A stretch of DNA of 64,000 bases from Toxotes chatareus (lineage: Eukaryota > Chordata > Actinopteri > Toxotidae): positions 5,177,501 to 5,241,500 of the forward strand of contig CM028900.1 in the NCBI GenBank assembly GCA_016801885.1. Direction: 5' to 3'. Under the pieces are notes generated by a model. The model was not told the origin of the DNA, did not search any database, and saw only the letters and a list, made by a program, of their open reading frames with translations. Made by a program: the position numbers and the translations under genes. Shown piece after piece: positions 12,601-26,720 of the stretch. How positions within the stretch are numbered: position 1 is the first letter of the stretch; each line of letters opens with the position of its first letter.

Positions 12601-13212
12601 TTTGAGGCTAAAAAAAAATCAGAATTTTTTGGGCCGATTTTGACGCCTTACCATACTATGATGTTTTTTATGACATTTTGAGGTCAAAAATTTTTTTGAC
12701 GTTTTTTGGCCGATTTTGACGCCTTACTATACTATGACCATTTTTATGACATTTTGAGGTCAAAATTTTTTTTGACTTTTTTGGGCCGATTTTGACGCCT
12801 TACTATACTATGACGTTTTTTATGACATTTTGAGGTGAAAATTTTTTTTGACTTTTTTGGGCCGATTTTGACGCCTTACTATACTATAACGTTTGTTATG
12901 ACATTATGAGGTAAAAAATTTTTTTGACTTTTTTGGGCCGATTTTGACGCCTTACTATACTATGACGTTTTATATGACATTTTGAGGCGGAAAAAAAAAT
13001 CAGAATTTTTTGGGCCGATTTTGACGCCTTACTATACTATGACCTTTTTTTATGACATTTTGAGGTAAAAAAAAAAATCGGACTTTTTTTGGCCGATTTT
13101 GACGCCTTACTATACTATGATGTTATTTATGAGATTTTGAGAAGAAAAAAATGTTTGGCTTTTTTTGGCCGATTTTGAGGCCTTACTATACTATGACGTT
13201 TTTTATGACATT

Positions 13213-14790
13213 TTTAGGCGAAAAAAAATCAGAATTTTTTGGGCCGATTTTGACGCCTTACTATACTATGACGTCTTTTATGACATTTTGAGGTCAAAAA
13301 TTTTTTTTACTTATTTTGGTCGATTTTGACGCCTTACTATACTATGATTTTTTCTATGACATTTTGAGGCGAAAAAAAAATCAGAATTTTTTGGGCCGAT
13401 TTTGACGCCTTACTATACTATGACGTTTTTTATGACATTTTGAGGTCAAAATTTTTTTTTGACTTTTTTGGGCCGATTTTGACGCCTTACCATACTTTTA
13501 CGTTTTTTATGACATTTTGAGGTCAAAAATTTTTTTGACTTTTTTGGGCCGATTTTGACGCCTTACTATACTATGATGTTTTTTATGACATTTTGAGGTC
13601 AAAATTTTTTTTGACTTTTTTGGGCCGATTTTGACGCCTTACTAAACTATGACCATTTTTATGACATTTTGAGGTCAAAAAAATTTTTGACTTTTTTTGG
13701 CCGATTTTGACGCCTTACTATACTATGACGTTTTTTATGACATTTTTAGGCGAAAAAAAATCAGAATTTTTTGGGCCGATTTTGACGCCTTACTATACTA
13801 TGACGTCTTTTATGACATTTTGAGGTGAAAAATTTTTTTTACTTATTTTGGTCGATTTTGACGCCTTACTATACTATGATTTTTTCTATGACATTTTGAG
13901 GTGAAAAAAAATCAGAATTTTTTGGGCCGATTTTGACGCCTTACCATACTATTACGTTTTTTATGACATTTTGAGGTCAAAATTTTTTTTTGACTTTTTT
14001 GGGCCGATTTTGACGCCTTACCATACTTTTACGTTTTTTATGACATTTTGAGGTCAAAAATTTTTTTGACTTTTTTGGGCCGATTTTGACGCCTTACTAT
14101 ACTATGATGTTTTTTATGACATTTTGAGGTCAAAATTTTTTTTGACTTTTTTGGGCCGATTTTGACGCCTTACTAAACTATGACCATTTTTATGACATTT
14201 TGAGGTCAAAAAATTTTTTGACTTTTTTTGGCCGATTTTGACGCCTTACTATACTATGACGTTTTTTATGACATTTTTAGGCGAAAAAAAATCAGAATTT
14301 TTTGGGCCGATTTTGACGCCTTACTATACTATGACGTCTTTTATGACATTTTGAGGTGAAAAATTTTTTTTACTTATTTTGGTCGATTTTGACGTCTTAC
14401 TATACTATGATTTTTTCTATGACATTTTGAGGTGAAAAAAAATCAGAATTTTTTGGGCCGATTTTGACGCCTTACTATACTATGACGTTTTTTATGACAT
14501 TTTGAGGTCAAAATTTTTTTTTGACTTTTTTGGGCCGATTTTGACGCCTTACCATACTATTACGTTTTTTATGACATTTTGAGGTCAAAAATTTTTTTGA
14601 CTTTTTTGGGCCGATTTTGACGCCTTACTATACTATGATGTTTTTTATGACATTTTGAGGTCAAAATTTTTTATGACTTTTTTGGGCCGATTTTGACGCC
14701 TTACTAAACTATGACCATTTTTATGACATTTTGAGGTCAAAATTTTTTTTGACTTTTTTTGGCCGATTTTGACGCCTTACTATACTATGA
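13213..14790. repeat. Higher-order repeat block: 7 monomers, about 532 bp
   Basis: A set of distinguishable monomers recurs in the same order: one with atgacgtcttttatgac, one with acttattttggtcg, one with tatgattttttctatgac, one with ccatactattacg or ccatacttttacg, one with atgatg, and one with actaaactatgaccattt. The ACGTC marker falls at 13271, 13803 and 14334, spacings of 532 and 531 bp, equal to seven 76-bp monomers. About three copies are present. Confidence 0.85.
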
Positions 14791-15519
14791 CGTTTTTTAT
14801 GACATTTTGAGGTCAAAATTTTTTTTATCTTTTTTTGGCCGATTTTGACGCCTTACTATACTATGACGTTATTTATGAGATTTTGAGAAGAAAAAATTTT
14901 TTGGCTTTTTTTGGCCGATTTTGACGCCTTACTATACTATGACGTTTTTATGACATTTTGAGGTCAAAAAAATTTATGACTTTTTTTGGTCGATTTTGAC
15001 GCCTTACTATACCATGACGTTTTTTATGACATTATAAGGTAAAAAATTTTTTTGACTTTTTTGGGCCGATTTTGACGCCTTACTACACTATGACGTTTTT
15101 TATGACATTATAAGGTAAAAAAATTTTTTGACTTTTTTGGGCCGATTTTGACGCCTTACTATACTATGATGTTTTTTATGACATTTTGAGGTCAAAATTT
15201 TTTATGACTTTTTTGGGCCGATTTTGACGCCTTACTATACTATGACGTTTTATATGACATTTTGAGGCGAAAAAAAAAAATCAGACTTTTTTTGGCCGAT
15301 TTTGACGCCTTACTACACTATGACGTTTTTTTTGACATTTTGAGGTAAAAAAAAAAATCGGACTTTTTTTGGCCGATTTTGACGCCTTACTATAATATGA
15401 CGTTTTTTATGACATTTTGAAGTAAAAAAAAAAAAAAATCGGACTTTTTTTGGCCGATTTTGACGCCTTACTATACTATGATGTTTTTTTTGACATTTTG
15501 AGGTCAAAAACTTTTTTGG

Positions 15520-18500
15520 GAGAATTTTGACGCCTTACTATACTATGACGTTTTTTTTTTTTGACATTTTGAGGTCAGAAAATTTTTTGACTTTTTTGGG
15601 CCGATTTTGACGCCTTAGTATACTATGACATTTTTTATGACATTTTGAGGTCAGAAAATTTTTTTGACTTTTTGGGCCGATTTTGACGCCTTACTATACT
15701 ATGACGTTTTTTTTATGACATTTTGAGGTCAGAAATTTTTTAACTTTTTTTCCGATTTTGGCTTTACTATACTATGACGTTTTTTATGACATTTTGAGGT
15801 CAAAAATTTTTTGACTTTTTTTGGCCGATTTTGACGCCTTACTATACTATGACGTTTTTTTATGACATTTTGAGGTCAAATTTTTTTTTGACTTTTTTGG
15901 GCCGATTTTGAAGCCTTACTATACTATGACGTTTTTTTTATGACATTTTGAGGTCATAAATTTTTTTGACTTTTTTTGGCCGATTTTGAAGCCTTACTAT
16001 ACTATGACGTTTTTTTTATGACATTTTGAGGTCAAAAAATTTTTTTGACTTTTTGGGCCGATTTTGACGCTTTACTATACTATAGCGTTTTTTATGACAT
16101 TTTGAGGTCAAAATTTTTTTTGACTTTTTGGCCGATTTTGACGCCTTTATACTACTATACTATGACGTTTTTTTATGACATTTTGAGGTCAAAAATTTTT
16201 TTGACTTTTTTTTGGGCCGATTTTGACCTTCTTTACTATACTATGACGTTTTTTATGACATTTTGAGGTCAAAATTTTTTTGACTTTTTTGGCCGATTTT
16301 GACGCCTTACTATACTATGACGTTTTTTTTATGACATTTTGAGGTCAAATTTTTTTTTTGACTTTTGGGCCGATTTTGACGCCTTACTATACTATGACGT
16401 TTTTTTATGACATTTTGAGGTCAAAAATTTTTTTGACTTTTTTTTGTCCGATTTTGACGATTTTGCCTTACTATACTATGACGCTTTTTTTATGACATTT
16501 GAGGTCAAAAATTTTTTTGACTTTTTGGCCGATTTTGACGCCTTACTATACTATGACGTTTTTTATGACATTTTGAGGTCAAAAATTTTTTTGACTTTTT
16601 GGGCCGATTTTGACGCCTACTTTACTATACTATGACGTTTTTTATGACATTTTGAGGTCAAATTTTTTTTGACTTTTTGGGCGATTTTGACGCCTTACTA
16701 TACTATGACGTTTTTTATGACATTTTGAGGTCAGAAAATTTTTTGATAATTTTTGGGGGGCGATTTTGACGCCTTTTACTATACTATGACGTTTTTTATG
16801 ACATTTTGAGGTCAGAAAATTTTTTTTTGACTTTTTTGGTCCGATTTTGACGCCTTACTATACTATGACGTTTTTTTATGACATTTTGAGGTCAAACTTT
16901 TTTTTTTTGAACTTTTTTCCGATTTTTTTTGACTTTTACTATACTATACTATACTATACTATACTATGACATTTTTTTATGACATTTTGAGGTCAAAAAT
17001 TTTTTTGACTTTTTTGGGCCAATTTTGACGCCTTACTATACTATGACTATTTTTTTATGACATTTTGAGGTCAAAATTTTTTTGACTTTTTTGGGCCGAT
17101 TTTGACGCCTTACTATACTATGACGTTTTTTATGACATTTTGAGGTCAAAAAATTTTTTGACTTTTTTTGGCCGATTTTGACGCCTTACTATACTATGAC
17201 GTTTTTATGACATTTTGAGGTCAAAAAATTTTTTGATGTTTTTTGGGCCGATTTGACGCCTTTACTATACTATGACATTTTTTTATGACATTTTGAGGTG
17301 AAAAAAATTTTGACTTTTTTGGGCCGATTTTGACGCCTTACTATACTATGACGTTTTTTATGACATTTTGAGGTCAAAAAATTTTTTAACTTTTTTTGGT
17401 CGATTTTGACGCCTTACTATACTATGACGTTTTTTTATGACATTTTGAGGTCATAAAAATTTTTGACTTTTTTTGGCCGATTTTGACGCCTTACTATACT
17501 ATGATGTTTTTTATGACATTTTGAGGTCAAAAATTTTTTGACTTTTTTTGGTCGATTTTGACGCCTTACTATACTATGACGTTTTTTATGACATTTTGAG
17601 GTCAAAAAATTTTTTGACTTTTTTGGGCCGATTTTGACGCCTTACTATACTATGACGTTTTTTATGACATTTTGAGGAGGTTTTTTGAAATTTTGACGCC
17701 TTTTTATACTATGACGTTTTTTATGACATTTTGAGGTCAAAAATTTTTTTGACTTTTTTTGGGCGATTTTGACGCCTTACTATACTATGACGTTTTTTAT
17801 GACATTTTGAGGTCAAAAAATTTTTTGACTTTTTGGGCGATTTTGACGCCTCTTACTATACTATGGCGTTTTTTATGACATTTTGAGGTGAAAAAAAAAA
17901 AAATTTTTTTGACTTTTTGGGCGATTTTGACGCCTTACTATACTATGAGCGTTTTTTATGACATTTTGAGGTGAAAAAAAAATTTTTGACTTTTTTGGTT
18001 GATTTTGACGCCCTTTTACTATACTATGACGTTTTTTTATGACATTTTGAGGTGAAAAAAATTTTTTTGACTTTTTGGCCGATTTTGACGCCTTACTATA
18101 CTATACTATGACGTTTTTTATGACATTTTGAGGTGAAAAAAATTTTTTTGACTTTTTGGGCCGATTTTGACGCCTTACTATACTATGACGTTTTTTTTAT
18201 GACATTTTGAGGTCAAAATTTTTTTTGACTTTTTTTTTTGGCCGATTTTGACGTTTTTATGACATTTTGAGGTCAAAATTTTATACTATGACGCCTTTAC
18301 TATACTATGACGTTTTTTATGATATTTTGAGGTCAAAATAATTTTTGACTTTTTTGGGCCGATTTTGACGCCTTACTATACTATGACGTTTTTTATGACA
18401 TTTTGAGGTCAAAAATTTTTTGACTTTTTTTTAATGATTTTGACGCCTTACTATACTATGACGTTTTTTATGACATTTTGAGGTCAAAATTTTTTTTGAC

Positions 18501-21500
18501 TTTTTGGTTGATTTTGACGCTTTTACTATACTATGACGTTTTTATGACATTTTGAGGTCAAAAAATTTTTTTTGACTTTTTTGGCGATTTTGACGCTTTA
18601 CTATACTATGAGTTTTTTTTGACATTTTGACATTTTTTTTTTTGAGGTGAAAAAAATTTTTTTTGATTTTTTAATTTTTTGGGCGATTTTGACGCCTTAC
18701 TATACTATGATTTTTTTTATGACATTTTGAGGTCAAATTTTTTTGACTTTTTTTGGGCGATTTTGACGCCTTACTATACTATGACGTTTTTTATGACATT
18801 TTGAGGTCAAAAATTTTTTTGATTTTTTTGGCCGATTTTGACGCCTTACTATACTATGACGTTTTTTTATGACATTTTGGTCAAAAAATTTTTTTGCCGA
18901 TTTTTTTTTTTGGCCGATTTTTTGACGCCTTACTATACTATGACGTTTTTTATGACATTTTGAGGTCAAAATTTTTTTGACTTTTTTGGGCGATTTTGAC
19001 GCCTTACTATACTATGACGTTTTTTATGACATTTTGAGGTCAGAAAATTTTTTTTTGACTTTTTTTGGGCGATTTTGACGCCTTTACTATACTATGACGT
19101 TTTTTATGACATTTTGAGTGAAAAAAAAAATTTTTTGACTTTTTTTTGGGCGATTTTGACGCCTTACTATACTATGACCTTTTTTTTATGACATTTTGAG
19201 GTCAAAAATTTTTTTGACTTTTTTTTGGGCCGATTTTGACGCCTTACTATACTATGACGTTTTTTATGACATTTTGAGAAGAAAAAATTTTTTGACTTTT
19301 TTTGGGCGATTTTGACGCCTTTACTATACTATGACGTTTTTTTATGACATTTTGAGAAAAAAATTTTTTGACTTTTTTTTGGCGATTTTGACGCCTTACT
19401 ATACTATGACGCTTTTTTTATGACATTTTGAGGTCAAAAATTTTTTTTGACTTTTTTGGGCCGATTTTGACGCCTTTTACTATACTATGACGTTTTTTAT
19501 GACATTTTGAGTCAAAAATTTTTTTGACTTTTTGGGCCGATTTGACGCCTTTACTATACTATGACGCGTTTTTTATGACATTTTGAGGTCAAAATTTTTT
19601 TGACTTTTTTGGGCCGATTTTGACGCCTTACTATACTATGACGTTTTTTTATGACATTTTGAGGTCAAAATTTTTTTGACTTTTTTGGGCCGATTTTGAC
19701 GCCTTACTATACTATGACGTTTTTTATGACATTTTGAGGTCAGAAAATTTTTTGACTTTTTTGGCCGATTTTGACGCCTTACTATACTATGACGTTTTTT
19801 ATGACATTTTGAGGTCAAAAAACTATTTTTTGACTTTTTTGATGTCCGATTTTGACGGCGATTTTACTTACTATACTATGACGTTTTTTATGACATTTTG
19901 AGGTCAAAAATTTTTTTTTTTTTTGACTTTTTTTGGGCTTTTTATGACGTTTTATGACATTTGAGGAAAAAAATTTTTGACTTTTTGACGATTTTTTATA
20001 TACTATGACGCGTTTTTATGACATTTTGAGGTCAAAAAATTTTTTGACTTTTTGGGCCGATTTTGACGCCTTACTATACTATGACGTTTTTTTATGACAT
20101 TTTGAGGTCAAAAATTTTTTGACTTTTTGGCCGATTTTGACGCCTTACTATACTATGACGTTTTTTATGACATTTTGAGGTCAAAAATTTTTGACTTTTT
20201 TGGGCCGATTTTGACGCCTTACTATACTATGACGTTTTTTATGACATTTTGAGGTCAAAAAATTTTTTGACTTTTTTTGGGCCGATTTTGACGCCTTACT
20301 ATACTATGACGTTTTTTATGACATTTTGAGGTCAAAAAATTTTTTTGACTTTTTGGGCCGATTTTGACGCCTTTACTATACTATGACGTTTTTTTATGAC
20401 ATTTTGAGGTCAAAAAATTTTTTGACTTTTTTTTGGCCGATTTTGACGCCTTACTATACTATGACGTTTTTTATGACATTTTGAGGTCAAAATTTTTTTT
20501 GACTTTTTTGGGCGATTTTGACGCCTTACTATACTATGACGTTTTTTATGACATTTTGAGGTCAAAAATTTTTTTGACTTTTTTTGCCGATTTTGACGCC
20601 TTACTATACTATACGTTTTTACTATGACGCGATTTTTATACTATACATTTTAGGTCAAAATTTTTTTGATTTTTTTGACTTTTTTGGGCCGATTTTGACG
20701 CCTTACTATACTATGACGTTTTTTATGACATTTTGAGGTCAAAAATTTTTTTGACTTTTTTTTGGCCGATTTTGACGCCTTACTATACTATGACGTTTTT
20801 TATGACATTTTGAGGTCAAAATTTTTTTGATTTTTTTGGGCGATTTTGACGCTTCTTTACTATACTATGACGTTTTTTATGACATTTTGAGGTCAAAAAT
20901 TTTTTGACTTTTTTGGGCCGATTTTGACGCCTTACTATACTATTACGCTTTTTATGACATTTTGAGGTCAAAAATTTTTTTGACTTTTTTGGGCCGATTT
21001 TGACGCCTTACTATACTATGCGTTTTTTATGACATTTTGAGGTCAAAATTTTTTTTGACTTTTTTTTGGGCGATTTTGACGCGCCTTACTATACTATGAC
21101 GTTTTTTATGACATTTTGAGGTCAAAAATTTTTTTTGACTTTTTTGGGCGATTTTGACGCCTTACTATACTATGACGTTTTTTATGACATTTTGAGGTCA
21201 AAATTTTTTGACTTTTTTGGGCCGATTTTGACGCCTTACTATACTATGACGTTTTTATGACATTTTGAGGTCAAAAATTTTTTTTGACTTTTTTGGGCGA
21301 TTTTGACGCCTTACTATACTATGACGTTTTTTATGACATTTTGAGGTCAAAATTTTTTTTGACTTTTTTGGGCGATTTTGACGCCTTTACTATACTATTA
21401 CGTTTTTTATGACATTTTGAGGTCAAAATTTTTTTTGACTTTTTTGGGCCGATTTGACGCCTTACTATACTATACGTTTTTTATGACATTTTGAGGGTCA

Positions 21501-24500
21501 AAATTTTTTTTTTTTTTGGCCGATTTTGACGCCTTTACTATACTATGACGTTTTTTATGACATTTTGAGGTCAAAAATTTTTTTGACTTTTTGGGCCGAT
21601 TTTGACGCCTTATACTATACTATGACGTTTTTTATGACATTTTGAGGTCAAAATTTTTTTTTGACTTTTTTGGGCGATTTTGACGCCTTTACTATACTAT
21701 GACGTTTTTTATGACTTTTTTTGACTTTTTTGGCGATTTTGACGCCTTTATATACTATGACGTTTTTTATGACATTTTGAGAAAATTTTTTTTGACTTTT
21801 TGGCGATTTTGACGCCTTTTACTATACTCTACGCTTTTTATGACATTTTGAGGTCAAAATTTTTTTTTTGACTTTTTTTGGGCGATTTTGACGCCTTACT
21901 ATACTATGACGTTTTTTTATGACATTTGAGGGTAAAATTTTTTGATTGACTTTTTTGGGCCGATTTTGACGCCTTACTATACTATACTAGCGTTTTTATG
22001 ACATTTTGAGGTCAAAATTTTTTTTGACTTTTTTGGGCGATTTTGACGCCTTTACTATACTATGACGTTTTTTATGACATTTTGAGGTCAAAATTTTTTT
22101 TGACTTTTTTTGGGCGATTTTGACGCCTTACTATACTATGACGTTTTTTTATGACATTTTGAGGTCAAAATTTTTTTTTGACTTTTTGGGCCGATTTTGA
22201 CGCCTTTACTATACTATGACGTTTTTTATGACATTTTGAGAAAAAAATTTTTTTGACTTTTTTGGCCGATTTTGACGCCTTACTATACTATGACGTTTTT
22301 TTTATGACATTTTGAGGAAAAAAAATTTTTTTGACTTTTTTTGGCCGATTTTGACGCCTTACTATACTATGACGTTTTTTATGACATTTTGAGGTCAAAA
22401 TTTTTTTTTTGACTTTTTTGGCCGATTTTGACGCCTTTACTACTACTATGACGTTTTTTTATGACATTTTGAGGTCAAAAATTTTTTTTTTTTTTTGGCC
22501 GATTTTGACGCCTTACTATACTATGACGTTTTTTATGACATTTTGAGGTCATTTTTTTTTTTTATTTTTTTGGCGATTTTGACGCTTTACTATACTATGA
22601 TACTATACTTTTTTATGACATTTTGAGAAGAAAAATTTTTTTGACTTTTTTGGCCGATTTTGACGCCTTACTATACTATGACTATTTTTTATGACATTTT
22701 GAGGTCAAAATTTTTTTTGACTTTTTTTTTTGGCGATTTTGACGCCTTTACTATACTATGGCGTTTTTTATGACATTTTGAGGTCAAAATTTTTTTTGAC
22801 TTTTTTTGCCGATTTTGACGCCTTACTATACTACTATGACGTTTTTTATGACATTTTGAGGTCAAAATTTTTTTTTTTACTTTTTTTGGTCGATTTTTTT
22901 GACGCCTTACTATACTATGACGTTTTTTATGACATTTTGAGGTCAAAATTTTTTTTTGACTTTTTTGGGCGATTTTGACGCCTTTACTATACTATGACGT
23001 TTTTTTATGACATTTTGAGGTCAAAAAATTTTTTTGACTTTTTTTGGGCGATTTTGACGCTTTACTATACTATGACGTTTTTTATGACATTTTGAGGTCA
23101 AAATTTTTTTGACTTTTTTGGGCGATTTTTGACGCCTTTACTATACTATGACGCTTTTTATGACATTTTGAGAAGAAAAAAATTTTTTGACTTTTTTTGG
23201 CCGATTTTGACGCCTTACTATACTATGACTTTTTTTTATGACATTTTGAGAAAAAAAAATTTTTGACTTTTTTTTTGTCGATTTTGACGCCTTACTATAC
23301 TATGACGTTTTTTATGACATTTTGTAAAAAAAAAAAAATTTTTTGACTTTTTTTGGGCGATTTTGACGCCTTTACTATACTATGACGCTTTTTTATGACA
23401 TTTTGAGGTAAAAAAAAATTTTTTGACTTTTTTGGGCGATTTTGACGCCTTTACTATACTATGACGCTTTTTTATGACATTTTGAGGTCAAAAATTTTTT
23501 TTGACTTTTTGGGCGATTTTGACGCCTTACTATACTATGACGTTTTTTTATGACATTTTTTGAGGTCAAAAATTTTTGAATTTTTTTGGGCCGATTTTGG
23601 CTTTTACTATACTATGACCTTTTTTATGACATTTTGAGGTAAAAAAATTTTTTTACTTTTTTGGCAAATCGATTTTGACGCCTTTTACTATACTATGACG
23701 TTTTTTTATGACATTTTTTTGAGTAAAAAAAAAAAAATCGGAATTTTTTTGGGCGATTTTGACGCTACTTTACTATACTATGACGTTTTTTTATGACATT
23801 TTGAGGTCAAAAAATTTTTTTGACTTTTTTGGGCTGATTTTGACGCCTTACTATACTATGACGTTTTTTATGACATTTTGAGAAGAAAAAAATTTTTTGA
23901 CTTTTTTTTTGACGCCTTACTATACTTTGATATGACATTTTTTACTATACTATGACGATTTTGACGCTTTTTTATGACATTTTTATGACATTTTGAGGTC
24001 GAAAAAAATTTTTTGACTTTTTTTGGGCGATTTTGACGCTTACTTTACTATACTATGACGTTTTTTATGACATTTTGAGGTCAAAAATTTTTTTTGACTT
24101 TTTTGGCCGATTTTGACGCCTTACTATACTATGACGTTTTTTATGACATTTTGAGGAAAAAATTTTTTTGACTTTTTGGGCGATTTTTTTGATTTTACTT
24201 TACTATACTATGACGTTTTTTTATGACATTTTGAGGCGAAAAAAATTTTTTTTTGACTTTTTTGGGCCGATTTTGACGCCTTACTATACTATGACGTTTT
24301 TTATGACATTTTGAGGTCAAAAATTTTTTTGACTTTTTTTGGGCGATTTTGACGCCTTACTATACTATGACGTTTTTTATGACATTTTGAGGTCAAAATT
24401 TTTTTGACTTTTTTGGGCGATTTTGACGCCTTACTATACTATGACGTTTTTTATGACATTTTGAGGTCAAAAATTTTTTTTGACTTTTTGGGCCGATTTT

Positions 24501-26720
24501 GACGCCTTACTATACTATGACGTTTTTTATGACATTTTGAGGTCAAAAAAAATTTTTCGGATTTTTTTTGGCCGATTTTGACGCCAAAAATTTTTTTTAC
24601 TATACTATACTACGTTTTTTTTATGACATTTTGAGGTCAAAAATTTTTTGACTTTTTTTTTGGCCTTACTTTGACGTTTTTACTATACATTTGACGCTTT
24701 TTATGACATTTTGAGGTCGCCTTAAATACTTTTTTATGACATTTTTTGGCCGATTTTGACGCCTTACTATACTATGACGTTTTTTATGACATTTTGAGGT
24801 CAAAAATTTTTTTTTTTGACTTTTTTTTGGGCGATTTTGACGCCTTACTATACTATGACGTTTTTTATGACATTTTGAGGTCAAAATTTTTTTGAATTTT
24901 TTGGGCGATTTTGACGCCTTACTATACTATGACGTTTTTTTTATGACATTTTGAGGTCAAAATTTTTTTTGACTTTTTTTGGCCGATTTTGACGCCTTTA
25001 CTATACTATATTACTTTTTTATGACATTTTGAGGTCAAAAAATTTTTTTTTGACTTTTTGGGCCGATTTTGACGCCTTTACTATACTATGACGTTTTTTA
25101 TGACATTTTGAGGTCAAAAAATTTTTTGACTTTTTTGGGCGATTTTGACGCTTTACTATACTATTACGTTTTTTATGACATTTTGAGGTCAAAATTTTTT
25201 TTGACTTTTTTGGGCGATTTTGACGCTTACTTTACCATACTATTACGTTTTTTATGACATTTTGAGGTCAAAATTTTTTTGACTTTTTTGGGCCGATTTT
25301 GACGCTTTACTATACTATTACGTTTTTTATGACATTTTGAGGTCAAAAATTTTTTTTTGACTTTTTGGGCGATTTTGACGCTTTACTATACTATTACGCT
25401 TTTTTATGACATTTTGAGGTCAAAAATTTTTTGATGTTTTTGGGCCGATTTTGACGCCTTACCATACTATTACGTTTTTTATGACATTTTGAGGTCAAAA
25501 AATTTTTTGACTTTTTTGGGCCGATTTTGACGCCTTACTATACTATTACGTTTTTTATGACATTTTGAGGTCAAAAAAATTTTTTTTTGACTTTTGGGCG
25601 ATTTTGACGCTTACTTACTATACTATTACGTTTTTTATGACATTTTGAGGTCAAAAATTTTTTTTGACTTTTTGGGCGATTTTGACTTTTTTTACTATAC
25701 TATGACGTTTTTTATGACATTTTGAGGTCAAAAAATTTTTTTGACTTTTTTGGGCGATTTTGACGCCTTTACTATACTATTACGCGTTTTTTATGACATT
25801 TTGAGGTCAAAATTTTTTTTTTTTGATTTTTTTTTTTTGGGCGATTTTGACGCCTTTTACTATACTATGACGTTTTTTATGTTTTTATGACATTTGAGGT
25901 GAAAAAAATTTTTGACTTTTTGGGCGATTTTGACGCCTTACTATACTATGACGTTTTTTTATGACATTTTGAGGTCAAAATTTTTTTGACTTTTTGGGCC
26001 GATTTTGACGCCTTTACTATATACTATGACGTTTTTATGACATTTTGAGAAAAAAATTTTTTTTGGGACGTTTTTATACTATTTTGAGGCGTTTTTACTG
26101 ACATTTTGAGGTCAAAATTTTTTATTTTTGGCGATTTTGAGGCTTAAATACTATGACGTTTTTTGGCCGAAAATTTTTTTTTTTTGGCGATTTTTACGAT
26201 TTTGACTATACTATACTACGTTTATATGACATTTGAGGTCAAAATTTTTTTTGACTTTTTGGCGATTTTGACGCCTTACTATACTATGACGTTTTTTATG
26301 ACATTTTGAGGTCAAAATTTTTTTGACTTTTTTGGCCGATTTTGACGCCTTTACTATACTATGAGCGTTTTTTATGACATTTTGAGGTCAAAATTTTTTT
26401 TTTGACTTTTTTTGGTCGATTTTGACGCCTTTACTATACTATACGCTTTTTTATGACATTTTGAGGTCAAAAAATTTTTTGACTTTTTTGGGCCGATTTT
26501 GACGCCTTACTATACTATTACTTTTTATGACATTTTGAGGACGATTTTGACGCCTTACTATACTATGACATTTTTATGACATTTTGAGGTGAAAAAAAAA
26601 TCAGAATTTTTGGGCGATTTTGACGCATTTACTATACTATATGCGTTTTTTTATGACATTTTGAGGTCAAAATTTTTTTTACTTTTTTGGGCGATTTTGA
26701 CGCTTTCTTTACTAAACTAT
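15520..26720. repeat. Noisy core of the satellite array (homopolymer-length variation)
   Basis: Here monomers differ mainly in run lengths: gggccgat becomes gggcgat, gccttact becomes gcctttact, and the T6 run becomes T7 or T8. Several units are scrambled, for example near 18600-18690, 21700-21790, 23890-23990 and 26040-26230. On both sides of this zone variation is mostly base substitution. The pattern resembles uncorrected single-molecule reads more than biology, so the copy number here is uncertain. Confidence 0.65.
16934..16969. repeat. Local (ACTAT)n expansion inside a monomer
   Basis: The normal actatactatg of the monomer is expanded to about six ACTAT units. Shorter expansions occur near 18098, 21979 and 29160. 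They look like slippage at this pentamer, either real or introduced in sequencing. Confidence 0.7.
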
